Assembly: GCF_026241855.1 (NCBI RefSeq) | Contig: NZ_JAPJDC010000001.1 | Coordinates: forward strand, 2,356,001 to 2,420,000 | Source of the DNA: Curtobacterium flaccumfaciens pv. betae | GTDB lineage: Bacteria > Actinomycetota > Actinomycetes > Actinomycetales > Microbacteriaceae | Length of the DNA stretch: 64,000 nucleotides | Direction: 5' to 3' | Part shown: piece by piece, positions 1 through 9,097 of the stretch | Numbering within the stretch: position 1 is the first letter of the stretch | Layout of the letters: every line of letters begins with the position of its first letter | Notes under the pieces: model-generated | What the model was told of the DNA's origin: nothing | The model's database searches: none | What the model saw: the letters and a program-made list of their open reading frames with translations, nothing else | Made by a program: the position numbers and the translations under genes

Positions 1-1037
<1,037 letters not shown>

Positions 1038-1090
1038 GTGAACTCCTTACGAGGTCGTCGCGCGCGACCTGCACGCCCGATCGACCAGTC

Positions 1091-1096
1091 ATGCTA
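1091..1096 (-). promoter_or_regulatory. Possible -10 element for secA
   Basis: TAGCAT reads on the minus strand about 54 bases before the secA GTG. The 17-base-upstream position has no clear -35. The transcript would carry a leader of roughly 45 bases with the AAGGAG site. This rests on one hexamer only. Confidence 0.3.
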
Positions 1097-1148
1097 GCAA
1101 CCCGCGAACGCACGGCGCTGTGAGCGGCGCCGCTGCCCGCGGACACGG

Positions 1149-1180
1149 GTGTGCGCGGCCCGCGAACGGACCGCGCACAC
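1149..1180 (-). terminator. Hairpin downstream of hpf
   Basis: A perfect 10-base stem (GTGTGCGCGG / CCGCGCACAC) with a 12-base loop lies just after the hpf stop and before the secA promoter region. There is no U-tract, as is common for actinobacterial intrinsic terminators. It could separate hpf from secA transcription. Confidence 0.5.
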
Positions 1181-1208
1181 GGTGCGGGACCGGTGGTCCC
1201 GAGTGGGA

Positions 1209-1925
1209 TCAGGCGATCGCGGCTGCGCGCTCCGCGTCGGCGTCCGCGTCGACCGCGGCCGGCGCCTGGCCGGCCGGCACCTCGTCGATGCCGATCACGC
1301 CGTAGTCCCAGCCCTTGCGTCGGTACACGACACTCGGACGGCGGGTCTCGGCGTCGAGGAACAGGTAGAAGTCGTGCCCGACGAGCTCCATGTAGTACAG
1401 GGCGTCGTCGACCGTCATCGGGGCGGCCTCGAAGACCTTGTGCCGGATGACGACCGGGCTGTAGACCTCGTTCTCGTCCTCGGCGGTCTCCTCGTCGACG
1501 ACCGGGACGGCACCGGTCGCGACGTCCTCGATGAGCTTGCCGTCGGCCGGGACGACACCCATGCCGTCGAAGCCGCTGCCGGCGGCCTCGGCGACCGAGG
1601 TGGGGCGGTGCCGGCCGTGGTGCACCTTGCGGCGGTCACGCGCCCGACGGAGGCGTTCCATGATCCGCGCGAAGGCGAGGTCGAAGGCGGCGTACTTGTC
1701 CGACGCCGCGGACTCGGCCCGTACGAGCGGCCCCGGTCCGATCAGCGTGAGCTCCACGCGGTCCTCGCCCTGGCTGCCGCTCGACTTCTCGTGGTGGCGG
1801 CTGATGCGCACCTCGAAGGCGAGGGCGCGGTCGGCGAGCACGTCGATCTTCTCGGACTTCTGTTCGACGTAGGTGCGGAAACGGTCGGTGACCCCGACGT
1901 TCCGGCCCGTGATCGTCACGTCCAT
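1209..1925 (-). CDS. hpf: Long-form ribosome hibernation promotion factor
   Basis: This protein of 238 residues binds idle 70S ribosomes and promotes 100S dimer formation in stationary phase or stress. The N-terminal RaiA/HPF domain (about 1-105) begins MDVTITGRNVGVTDRF. An acidic, variable linker follows (about 120-165), and then the C-terminal dimerisation domain (about 165-225) with FYLFLDAETRRPSVVYRRK. The two-domain length is that of long HPF, not the short form of gammaproteobacteria. The ATG at 1925 has GGGAG a few bases upstream. It sits between comF and secA as in mycobacteria. The alanine/aspartate-rich last 20 residues look disordered. Confidence 0.95.
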   Translation of the reverse strand: MDVTITGRNVGVTDRFRTYVEQKSEKIDVLADRALAFEVRISRHHEKSSGSQGEDRVELTLIGPGPLVRAESAASDKYAAFDLAFARIMERLRRARDRRKVHHGRHRPTSVAEAAGSGFDGMGVVPADGKLIEDVATGAVPVVDEETAEDENEVYSPVVIRHKVFEAAPMTVDDALYYMELVGHDFYLFLDAETRRPSVVYRRKGWDYGVIGIDEVPAGQAPAAVDADADAERAAAIA

Positions 1926-1988
1926 GTGGCGGCTCCCATCCAGTGTCGGCGCGTCGCCTCCGTCCGGCGACCCGAACGCCTTGTCGCG

Positions 1989-2018
1989 AGGCTAGACCCG
2001 GCGCACCCTCGGCGTCAC
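1989..2018 (-). promoter_or_regulatory. Candidate hpf promoter
   Basis: On the minus strand GTGACG (2018-2013) is followed after 18 bases by TAGCCT (1994-1989), about 63 bases before the hpf ATG. Both hexamers are imperfect sigma-70-type matches. It lies in the 158-base gap between comF and hpf, where no other gene is visible. Confidence 0.35.
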
Positions 2019-2083
2019 GGGGAGGCGGCGAGTCCGTCGGACACTCACCGGACACACAGCGGCCACCGGGTGTTCACCGAGCG

Positions 2084-2746
2084 TCAGTCGTCGACGCTCG
2101 CCACGGCGACACAGCGCACCACCCGCCCGCCCGCAGCGCGCACGGCACGGACGCCCTCAGCCATCGTCACTCCCGTGGTGACGACGTCGTCGACGAGCAC
2201 GACGTCGCGGCCGTCGACGCCGGACGCACGCAGGGTCCCGACGGTCGCGGCGACGCGTTCCACCGCCGACCGCTCCTTCTGCCCCGGTCCGGATCGCCGT
2301 CGTCCGGCAGGGGTGCGGACGAGGCGCCCCGTGTGCCGGACACCACCACGGGCGAGCAGCAGCACCACCGGGTCGAACCCACGCCGTCGGGCGCCCGCCC
2401 GGGACGGCGGCACCCGGAGCACCACGGTGCCGTCCGGGGCCGCGGCGAGCGCCGCACGGACGAGTGCACCGAAGCGGACGCCGAGCGGTCGGGCGACGTC
2501 GACCCGGCCCCGGAGCTTGAGTTCGAGGACCAGGGTGCGGACCAGCCCCTCGTACTCGAAGGCGGCGTCGAGCCGGACGCCGGCGACCAGCCGGACCCGC
2601 CGGGGCCGTGCTGCGAGCGCCGCGCCGCACGGTGGGCAGAGCGCGCGGTCCGGGCGGCCGCAGCCCAGGCAGGTGACGGGCAGGACGAGCCCGAGCACGG
2701 CGAGCAGGGCATCGCACCAGGGGGTGGGGGCGTCATCAGGGGACAT
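2084..2746 (-). CDS. comF: ComF-family phosphoribosyltransferase-like protein
   Basis: This is a protein of about 220 residues in the ComF family, cytosolic PRTase-fold proteins linked in other bacteria to DNA uptake. An N-terminal Cys pair set (CLGCGRP, then LCPPC) suggests a zinc site. The PRPP-binding loop is DVVLVDDVVTTGVTM near the C-terminus. The ATG at 2746 was chosen because it starts MSPDDAPTPW just before the conserved Cys region; the frame stays open further upstream and a GTG 21 bases earlier is possible. No strong ribosome site helps decide. It lies 97 bases downstream of lpqB, as in the M. tuberculosis neighbourhood. The biological role in non-competent actinobacteria is unclear. 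Confidence 0.85.
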   Translation of the reverse strand: MSPDDAPTPWCDALLAVLGLVLPVTCLGCGRPDRALCPPCGAALAARPRRVRLVAGVRLDAAFEYEGLVRTLVLELKLRGRVDVARPLGVRFGALVRAALAAAPDGTVVLRVPPSRAGARRRGFDPVVLLLARGGVRHTGRLVRTPAGRRRSGPGQKERSAVERVAATVGTLRASGVDGRDVVLVDDVVTTGVTMAEGVRAVRAAGGRVVRCVAVASVDD

Positions 2747-2843
2747 GCCCACGACTGTGGTGGTGACCGGACGACGGCGGTGGGCCGGTGCGCCGGACGG
2801 TGGACGGGCCTCCAGGCCGGGTGGGGTGTGGAGGACCGTCGCG

Positions 2844-4526
2844 TCAGCGCTGGACGCCGAGCACGTCGGCGGTGACGCCCGTCGTGTCCCAGCCACCCCC
2901 GGTGGACTGCAGGACGTTGCCGCTCGACATCCGGAGCAGCAGCGCGCCACCGCTGCCGCCGCTGATCGCGGTGGCGCGCCCGTCGGGCTTCGGCAGGGTG
3001 CTCGACTTGCCGCCGATGGTGGTGCGGACGATGTTCGGACCGGTGGGGGTCTGCCCGACCGAGGCGACGTCGGTGTCGCTCACCCACGTGGCGTCGACCG
3101 CGGTGCCGCTGGCGGCCTGCACCCGGACCGGGGCGCCGAACGAGGTCGGTGACCGGTCGGAACCGCGGATGATCGCCATCACGTACAGGCCGGGGCCGTC
3201 CGAGGTCTGGATGAGCGCGAGCGCCCTGGTCGAGTCGCGGGACACCTGGAACGACACGAGGTCGCCGCGCGGCAGGGTGGTGCGCACCTGGTGGGGGTCG
3301 CCGCCGAGGCCGTACGCGGTGATGTGACGGGTGTCGGACTGCTGCCCCGCCCAGACGAAGCCGAGGTCGTCGACGGCGGGGGCGATGAGGTCGTCGCGGG
3401 CATCGACGCGCAGGCGGTCCTTGCCGCGCACGACGACGACGCCGTCCCGGTTGCCGACGGCGGCCGTGGTGCCGGACGCCGACAGGGCGATCGAGGTCGG
3501 GTCGAGGCCGGCGATCGCGGCCCCGACGCCGCTGCCGAGCTCGGAGACCTTGCCGGTGCCCGAGGCGGCGTAGCCGACGACGCCGTCCTCGTCGACCAGG
3601 GGTCGGGGGTCGACGTCGGGGTTCTGCTGGGCGTCCGCTCCCCCGGAGTCCGGCACCGACAGCGTCGCGCCCTCGATCGTCATCGAGACCGACGAGATGG
3701 TGGCGACCGAGGCGAGGGACTTGCTGAGCTGTTCCCGCATCCGGACCTTGTCGACGGTGCTCGCGCGCAGGGCGTCGCTCGACAGGTCGACCAGGGCGGT
3801 GCCGCTGTCGATCGTCACCGCGTTGAGGGACAGCTGGGTGCCCTCCGGGAACGACGAGACGACGGCGCCCTTCAGCCAGTCGGCGGGCCCCGCGAGCAGG
3901 GCGCTGGCGATGCGGGTGCTCGTGGAGGAGCGGGCGAGGAACCAGCGCTGGTCGGGCACGAGGAAGCGGTAGGTCGGGTCGTAGAAGTACAGCGCGTGCG
4001 GCTGGAACACCGACTCGAAGCTGACCGGCGACAGGATGATGCCGTCCGGGGCGTAGGCGATGCGCCACTCGCCGTCCTCGCGGACGAACTGGAACGTCAG
4101 CGTCGACGAGGTCGGGCGGACGGCCTGGGTGTACTCCCCCTCGGAGTCGACCGTGGCACTGGCCGTCATCGTGTAGGTGAGTTCGCTGTCGTCGGCGCGC
4201 TCGACGGTGCCGCTGCCGTCGCGGATCGTGACGCCCTGCCGCGGGTTCCACTGCTGGGCGAAGTCGGCGGCCAGGAACTGCCGGGCGATCGCGTAGTTGT
4301 CCTGGGCACCGGTCGCGGCGGCGATGAACCCGCGGAGGATCGCCGTCTGGTCGGACCCGGTGATCGGCTTGTCCGGCCGGAAGTCGACGCCCGAGAGCGA
4401 CTCGTCCTTGATCGTCTGCCCGGTGCGCACGGCGCCGTCGGTCGGGATGGCCGCGCAGGCGGTGACCGCGAGCAGGCTGACCGCGGCGAGCACGACGGCG
4501 AGGACGTGGCGGATCCGGTGGCGCAT
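2844..4526 (-). CDS. lpqB: Lipoprotein LpqB, MtrAB accessory protein
   Basis: This predicted 560-residue lipoprotein works with the MtrAB two-component system in cell-wall homeostasis. A type II signal peptide is visible: basic MRHRIRH, a hydrophobic stretch, and a lipobox LLAVTAC with Cys24 as the lipidation site. A GerMN-type domain occupies roughly residues 180-320, followed by the LpqB beta-propeller domain to the C-terminus. The start overlaps the mtrB stop by one base (TGATG), so translational coupling is expected. In mycobacteria LpqB binds the extracytoplasmic part of MtrB and modulates MtrA phosphorylation; the same role is inferred here. Confidence 0.96.
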   Translation of the reverse strand: MRHRIRHVLAVVLAAVSLLAVTACAAIPTDGAVRTGQTIKDESLSGVDFRPDKPITGSDQTAILRGFIAAATGAQDNYAIARQFLAADFAQQWNPRQGVTIRDGSGTVERADDSELTYTMTASATVDSEGEYTQAVRPTSSTLTFQFVREDGEWRIAYAPDGIILSPVSFESVFQPHALYFYDPTYRFLVPDQRWFLARSSTSTRIASALLAGPADWLKGAVVSSFPEGTQLSLNAVTIDSGTALVDLSSDALRASTVDKVRMREQLSKSLASVATISSVSMTIEGATLSVPDSGGADAQQNPDVDPRPLVDEDGVVGYAASGTGKVSELGSGVGAAIAGLDPTSIALSASGTTAAVGNRDGVVVVRGKDRLRVDARDDLIAPAVDDLGFVWAGQQSDTRHITAYGLGGDPHQVRTTLPRGDLVSFQVSRDSTRALALIQTSDGPGLYVMAIIRGSDRSPTSFGAPVRVQAASGTAVDATWVSDTDVASVGQTPTGPNIVRTTIGGKSSTLPKPDGRATAISGGSGGALLLRMSSGNVLQSTGGGWDTTGVTADVLGVQR

Positions 4527-6250
4527 CAGGACTCCTCTCGCACGGCGCGGGGGCCGTCGTACGACTCGTCGAGCTCGGGCAGCGGGATCGCCGAGGTGGC
4601 GGTGGTGCCCTGCTCGTTGCGCGGCAGGGTGAGCACGAAGGTCGAGCCCTCGCCCGGTCGGGACCACACGTCGATGCGCCCGCCGTGGAGCTTCGCGTCG
4701 CCGAGGCTGATCGCCAGGCCGAGCCCGGTGCCTCCGATGGTGCGCTTCCGGCTCGGGTCGGCCCGCCAGAAGCGGTCGAACACCCGAGCGGCGTCCTCCG
4801 GTGGCATGCCGACGCCCTGGTCGCGGACGGCGATGGCGACGGTGCGAGCGTCGCTGTCGACGACGACCTGCACGGGCTTCGCGTCACCGTGCTCGATGGC
4901 GTTGCCGACGAGGTTGCGCAGGATCCGGCGGACCCGCTTGGCGTCGAGCCGCATCGTGGTGTGGCCGCCGGGGGTCGCGAGCTGCAGCTCGACGCCGGCG
5001 CGTTCGGCGAGCGGACGGAACTCGTCGACGATGTCCGCGGCGAGGGACGCCGGCACGACGGGTGCGGTGTCGAGCTGCACCGCCTGGGCGTCGTACCGCG
5101 AGATCTCGAGCAGGTCGGCGAGGAGCATCTCGAAGCGCTCCACCTGGGTGTGCAGGAGCTCGGCGGACCGGCCGACCGATGGTTCGAACGCGTGCCGGGA
5201 GTCGTAGAGCATGTCGCCGGCGAGCCGGATCGTGGTGAGCGGGGTGCGGAGCTCGTGCGACACGTCGGACACGAACCGCTGCTGCACGCGGGAGAGCTCG
5301 GCGAGCTGGGTGATCTGGCGGCTGACCGCCTCGGCCATCCCGTTGAAGCTCCGCGCCAGGGTCGCCAGGTCGTCCTGCCCGCGCACCGGGATGCGTTCGT
5401 CGAGGCGCCCCGCGGCGATCTTCCGGCTCGTCTCGGCGGCACCGCGGATCGGCACGACGACGAGCCGGACGACGAGCGACGTGACCAGGGCGATGAGCAC
5501 CATGAGCGCCACACCGCCGATCGAGAGCGTCTGGGAGACGAAGTCCAGGGTCTGCTGCGCGTCGGAGAGGTCGTAGACCAGGTAGAGCTCGTACTGGCCG
5601 GCGCTCGGGATCTGCAGCGTGGACCCGACGGCGAGGCCCGGCACCCGGCGCCCGTCGTCGTCGAGTTCGACGGGCTGCAGGCTCAGCCGCCCGGTGTTCT
5701 GCGCGACCTCCTTGCGCAGGGCATCGGTGATCACCGCGTCCGGGAAGCCCTGGCTGGCGATGGTCTGCAGCGTCTGCGCCGTGGACTGGTCCGGGCTCCG
5801 CTCGATCGCGATGCTCGTGCCACCCGGACTCGTCGTGTTCGACAGGATCGCCTGCCGCGCCTCGTTCTGCAGCGTCTCGAGCTCGGACTGGTTGTTGTCC
5901 TCACCCGCGGTCGCCGCGTCGAAGATCCCCTGGGCGACGATGGTGGCCCGTGCCGACTCGGACTCGATCTGGTCGCGGCGCTGCGAGTAGACGTTCGTCG
6001 AGATGCTCACCATGACCGCGGTGCCGATGATCCCCACCGCGAGTCCCGTCGTCATCACGGTGATGGCGACCGAGCGGAACATGAGCGAGCGCCGCCACAG
6101 GTACGCGATCGGACGCCAGGCGCGTCGGAGCCAGCGCCGCATCCGGCGACGGCTGCGGTCGACGACGCCGATCGAGACGGTGGCGCCGCCGGCCCCGCCG
6201 GCGCGGCCCGAGCGGCGTGCCGAGCCCGACGGGCGCGTCGAGGGCGGCAC
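4526..6250 (-). CDS. mtrB: Sensor histidine kinase MtrB
   Basis: MtrB is the membrane sensor kinase of the MtrAB system, which controls wall metabolism and division genes in actinobacteria. The 574 residues hold a basic cytosolic tail (1-55), TM1 about 57-83, an extracellular sensor region (about 84-240), TM2 about 243-267, a HAMP domain, then HisKA with the phospho-acceptor His332 in VSHELRTPL. The HATPase domain follows with N-box NLVGNAIEHGD, G1 DQGVGMP and G2 GGTGLGLAIS. The GTG at 6250 lies 5 bases after the mtrA stop, so the two are one operon. All catalytic motifs are intact. Confidence 0.97.
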   Translation of the reverse strand: MPPSTRPSGSARRSGRAGGAGGATVSIGVVDRSRRRMRRWLRRAWRPIAYLWRRSLMFRSVAITVMTTGLAVGIIGTAVMVSISTNVYSQRRDQIESESARATIVAQGIFDAATAGEDNNQSELETLQNEARQAILSNTTSPGGTSIAIERSPDQSTAQTLQTIASQGFPDAVITDALRKEVAQNTGRLSLQPVELDDDGRRVPGLAVGSTLQIPSAGQYELYLVYDLSDAQQTLDFVSQTLSIGGVALMVLIALVTSLVVRLVVVPIRGAAETSRKIAAGRLDERIPVRGQDDLATLARSFNGMAEAVSRQITQLAELSRVQQRFVSDVSHELRTPLTTIRLAGDMLYDSRHAFEPSVGRSAELLHTQVERFEMLLADLLEISRYDAQAVQLDTAPVVPASLAADIVDEFRPLAERAGVELQLATPGGHTTMRLDAKRVRRILRNLVGNAIEHGDAKPVQVVVDSDARTVAIAVRDQGVGMPPEDAARVFDRFWRADPSRKRTIGGTGLGLAISLGDAKLHGGRIDVWSRPGEGSTFVLTLPRNEQGTTATSAIPLPELDESYDGPRAVREES

Positions 6251-6255
6251 GGTGC

Positions 6256-6930
6256 TCAGGCTCCTCCGGCGCGGTACCCGACGCCGCGGACCGTGGTGAC
6301 GGTCTTCGGGTTGTCCGGGTCGTGCTCGATCTTCGCGCGAAGCCGCTGCACGTGCACGTTCACCAGGCGGGTGTCCGCCTTGTAGTGGTAGCCCCAGACC
6401 TGCTCGAGCAGCATCTCGCGGGTGAACACCTGGTTCGGCTTCTCGGCGAGCGCCCGGAGCAGGTCGAACTCGAGCGGCGTGAGCGCGATCACGGTGTCGC
6501 CGCGGCGCACCTCGTGCCCGGCGACGTCGACCGTGACGTCGCCGACGTGCAGCACGGTGGCGTCGGACGCGCTCGGCCGCAGGCGGGTCCGGATGCGGGC
6601 GACGAGCTCCTTCGGGTTGAAGGGCTTCACGACGTAGTCATCGGCACCGTTCTCGAGCCCGAGGACGACGTCGGCGGTGTCGCTCTTCGCGGTGAGCATG
6701 ATGATCGGCGTGCCGCTCTCGGCACGGATGCGCTTGCACACCTCGATGCCGTCGATGCCGGGCAGCATGACGTCGAGCAGGACGAGGTCCGGCTTGGTGG
6801 CGTGGAACGCGTCGACGGCGTCGTTGCCGTCGGCGCTGAACTCGGGTTCGTACCCCTCGGAGCGGAGCACGATGCCGATCATCTCGGAGAGGGCCTGGTC
6901 GTCGTCGACGACGAGGATGCGCGGTGTCAT
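6256..6930 (-). CDS. mtrA: DNA-binding response regulator MtrA
   Basis: This 224-residue OmpR/PhoB-type response regulator is the partner of MtrB. The receiver domain (1-120) has the acidic pocket D9-D10-D11, phospho-acceptor Asp53 in LLDVMLPG, Thr80 and Lys102 in VKPFNP. The winged-helix effector domain (about 130-224) ends with the conserved TVRGVGYRAGG. In mycobacteria MtrA is essential and binds origin and wall-hydrolase promoters. It heads the mtrA-mtrB-lpqB run. A 149-base divergent intergenic region separates it from the plus-strand membrane protein at 7080. Confidence 0.98.
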   Translation of the reverse strand: MTPRILVVDDDQALSEMIGIVLRSEGYEPEFSADGNDAVDAFHATKPDLVLLDVMLPGIDGIEVCKRIRAESGTPIIMLTAKSDTADVVLGLENGADDYVVKPFNPKELVARIRTRLRPSASDATVLHVGDVTVDVAGHEVRRGDTVIALTPLEFDLLRALAEKPNQVFTREMLLEQVWGYHYKADTRLVNVHVQRLRAKIEHDPDNPKTVTTVRGVGYRAGGA

Positions 6931-6983
6931 GTGATCTGGACTCCGGGTGGCGTGCGGGTGCCGTGGTCGGCACGTGTCCCCAC

Positions 6984-6989
6984 ACGATA
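6984..6989 (-). promoter_or_regulatory. Possible -10 element for mtrA
   Basis: TATCGT reads on the minus strand about 54 bases before the mtrA ATG. No good -35 is seen at the expected distance. The rest of the 149-base divergent region holds nothing else I can call apart from a ribosome site (GGAG) for the plus-strand gene. Confidence 0.3.
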
Positions 6990-7079
6990 GCCGAGGCCCC
7001 GCCGAGCCGGGTTTTCCGCCAGGATGGAGGTGGACCGTGCATCGCTGGCTCGGTCCGACACGACGAGGGGGCTGGAGTC

Positions 7080-8459
7080 ATGTCCGATTGGCACACACCG
7101 GGCGTTGGGCAGCAGGGTGCGCCGACGCCGCCGGCGTCCGGACCCGGACCCCTGTCTGGAGGCCCGCCCCGCTTCTCCGTGCCGCCGCAGCCCGCCCCGG
7201 GGCCGGGTCAGGGGCGACCGGGCGGCCCGTCCGGCGGCTCGCGTCCGGTGATCCCCCTGCGCCCGCTCGGCCTCGGTGACGTCCTGGCCGGCGCGTTCAC
7301 GGTCTTCCGCCGGAACGCCCGCGTGCTGCTGCTCTGGAGCGTGCTGCTGAGCGGCGTGCTCGGCCTGCTCTCGACGCTGGCCAGCACCTTCGGGCAGCAA
7401 GCGCTGCAGTCGCGGATGTTCTCGGCCCTCGACGGCGGCAGCGGTGCCGACTCGGTGGTCGCGGGCACGCTGACGCTCACGGCACTGCTCTCGGTCGTGC
7501 TGCCGTTCCTCGCCTACCTCGGTCGCGGGTTCCTGGTGGCGCCGGTCGCCGCGGACACCGGGCAGCGGGTGCTCGGCCGTCGAGCCACGTTCCGGGGGCT
7601 GTGGGCGCTGCTCGCCGGCCGCCGGTGGTCCGTCGTCGCGTGGATGCTCGTGCAGATCGGGGCCGGCGTGGTCCTCGCGATCCTGGCCGGGCTCGTGTTC
7701 TTCGGGGTGTTCGCAGCCATGGGTGCCGCCGACTCCGGCACCGGGTGGTTCGTGCTGGCGCTCGTGCTGTTCGTGCTCGGGATCGGTGTCGTCGTCGTGT
7801 GGCTCGCCACGCGCTTCGTGCTCACCGTCCCGACCATCGCGCTCGAGGGCCGGCCGGTCTTCACCGCTGCCGCCCAGTCGTGGCGCCTGACCCGCGGGGC
7901 CTTCTGGCGGACCTTCGGCATCCTGCTGCTCGTGCAGCTCATGTTCGGGTTCGCCGCGTCCATCGCGTCGATCCCGCTCACCATCGGCGCCGTGCTCATC
8001 GGGGGCACCTTCGACCCCCTCGGGCAGACGGGCGGCACGTCGGGTGCCGGTACCGGTGCGGTCATCGCCATCGTCGTCGGGAGCCTGCTCGCGATCGCGG
8101 TGCAGTGCATCACCGACGTGCTGAGCGCGTCGATCACCACGTTCCTCGCCATCGACCGGCGGATCCGCACCGAGGCGCTCGACCAGCGGATCGCGTCGCA
8201 CCTCGACTCGGGGCAGCCGACCGACCCGTTCGCGCCGTCCGAGCCCGTCGCACGCCCGCCGTGGCCGCCGCAGCAGCAGTGGGGTGGCCAGCAGTGGCAG
8301 GCGCAGCAGTGGCCGGGGCAGCAGCAGTCCTGGCAGCCCGCGCAGCAGCAGCCGTGGCAGCCCGGTCAGCAGCAACAGCCGTGGCAGCCGGGCCCGCAGC
8401 AACAGCAGCAGCCGTGGCAGCCGGGTCCGGGCCAGGCGCCACCGAACGGCTCCGCGTGA
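7080..8459 (+). CDS. Polytopic membrane protein with Q/W/P-rich C-terminal tail
   Basis: Function unknown. The 459-residue protein starts with a Pro/Gly-rich segment (1-50), then the signature PLRPLGLGDVLAGAF, followed by about six membrane segments between residues 80 and 370. This pattern is seen in actinobacterial membrane proteins annotated with a glycerophosphodiesterase-type membrane domain; no catalytic residues are recognisable. The last 65 residues are a hydrophilic repeat of QQ, PWQPG and QWPGQQ units, probably cytosolic and disordered. The ATG at 7080 has GGAG 7 bases upstream; the open frame before it is not convincing. It overlaps the next gene by 4 bases (GTGA), so it is the first gene of the DUF4129-DUF4350-MoxR-DUF58 operon. 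Confidence 0.8.
   Translation: MSDWHTPGVGQQGAPTPPASGPGPLSGGPPRFSVPPQPAPGPGQGRPGGPSGGSRPVIPLRPLGLGDVLAGAFTVFRRNARVLLLWSVLLSGVLGLLSTLASTFGQQALQSRMFSALDGGSGADSVVAGTLTLTALLSVVLPFLAYLGRGFLVAPVAADTGQRVLGRRATFRGLWALLAGRRWSVVAWMLVQIGAGVVLAILAGLVFFGVFAAMGAADSGTGWFVLALVLFVLGIGVVVVWLATRFVLTVPTIALEGRPVFTAAAQSWRLTRGAFWRTFGILLLVQLMFGFAASIASIPLTIGAVLIGGTFDPLGQTGGTSGAGTGAVIAIVVGSLLAIAVQCITDVLSASITTFLAIDRRIRTEALDQRIASHLDSGQPTDPFAPSEPVARPPWPPQQQWGGQQWQAQQWPGQQQSWQPAQQQPWQPGQQQQPWQPGPQQQQQPWQPGPGQAPPNGSA
8269..8437 (+). repeat. Low-complexity Gln/Trp/Pro-coding repeat
   Basis: Imperfect tandem repeats of cag-cag and ccg-tgg-cag-ccg-gg units encode runs of Gln separated by PWQPG. It is in frame throughout. Such sequence is prone to length change by slippage or unequal recombination. 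Confidence 0.75.
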
Positions 8460-9097
8460 CGGCGGTCGACCCGGACGAGGCGCGGCGCCTGCTCGAGCGT
8501 GAACTCGAGCGGTCCGCCTACGACGGTGCCCGGCCGACGTGGTGGGACCGTGCCTCGCGCTCCTTCCTCGACTGGCTCGGGTCGCTCCGCGCCGACGGCA
8601 TCGACTCCCCCGCTGCGGCCCGCACGGCGCTGGTGATCGCGATCGTGGTCCTCGTCGCGGTCGTCGTGCTCGTCGTCGTCGCCCGCGGACTCCCCCGCCG
8701 GCGCGCCCGGGCCGGTGACGGTGACACCGGCGGGGTGTTCGACGCCGACGACCTGCGCTCCGCCCGGGAACTCCTCGAAGCGGCACAGGCCGCGGTCCGT
8801 CGCGCCGACTGGTCAGCAGCGGTGCTCGACGGGTTCCGCGCGATCGCCAGGGGCCTCGGCGAGCGCGACCTGGTGCCCGACGTGCCCGGAGCCACCGCGC
8901 GGACGATCGCCGCACGGGGCGCCGTTCCGTTCCCCGCGTCGGCCGGTGCACTCGACGCGGCAGCGACCGCGTTCGACGCGGTCCGGTACCTCGGTGGTGA
9001 GGCCGACGAGGCCGCGGCCCTCCGCGTGCTCGACACCGAGCGCTCCGTCCGGCAGGCCCGCCCCGCCCGCGCCGAGGGACCGGCGGTACCGGCATGA
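8456..9097 (+). CDS. DUF4129 domain membrane protein
   Basis: A 213-residue protein with one hydrophobic segment (about residues 58-80, ALVIAIVVLVAVVVLVVVA) and a cytosolic DUF4129 domain (about 100-190) with a helical region starting DDLRSARELLEAAQ. DUF4129 occurs at the C-terminus of transglutaminase-like proteins and as a stand-alone subunit in MoxR/DUF58 operons. The GTG at 8456 overlaps the previous stop by 4 bases, and its own stop overlaps the next ATG by 4 bases; these overlaps set the start. No transglutaminase domain is present here. Role inferred as a component of a MoxR-linked membrane assembly. Confidence 0.88.
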   Translation: MTAVDPDEARRLLERELERSAYDGARPTWWDRASRSFLDWLGSLRADGIDSPAAARTALVIAIVVLVAVVVLVVVARGLPRRRARAGDGDTGGVFDADDLRSARELLEAAQAAVRRADWSAAVLDGFRAIARGLGERDLVPDVPGATARTIAARGAVPFPASAGALDAAATAFDAVRYLGGEADEAAALRVLDTERSVRQARPARAEGPAVPA

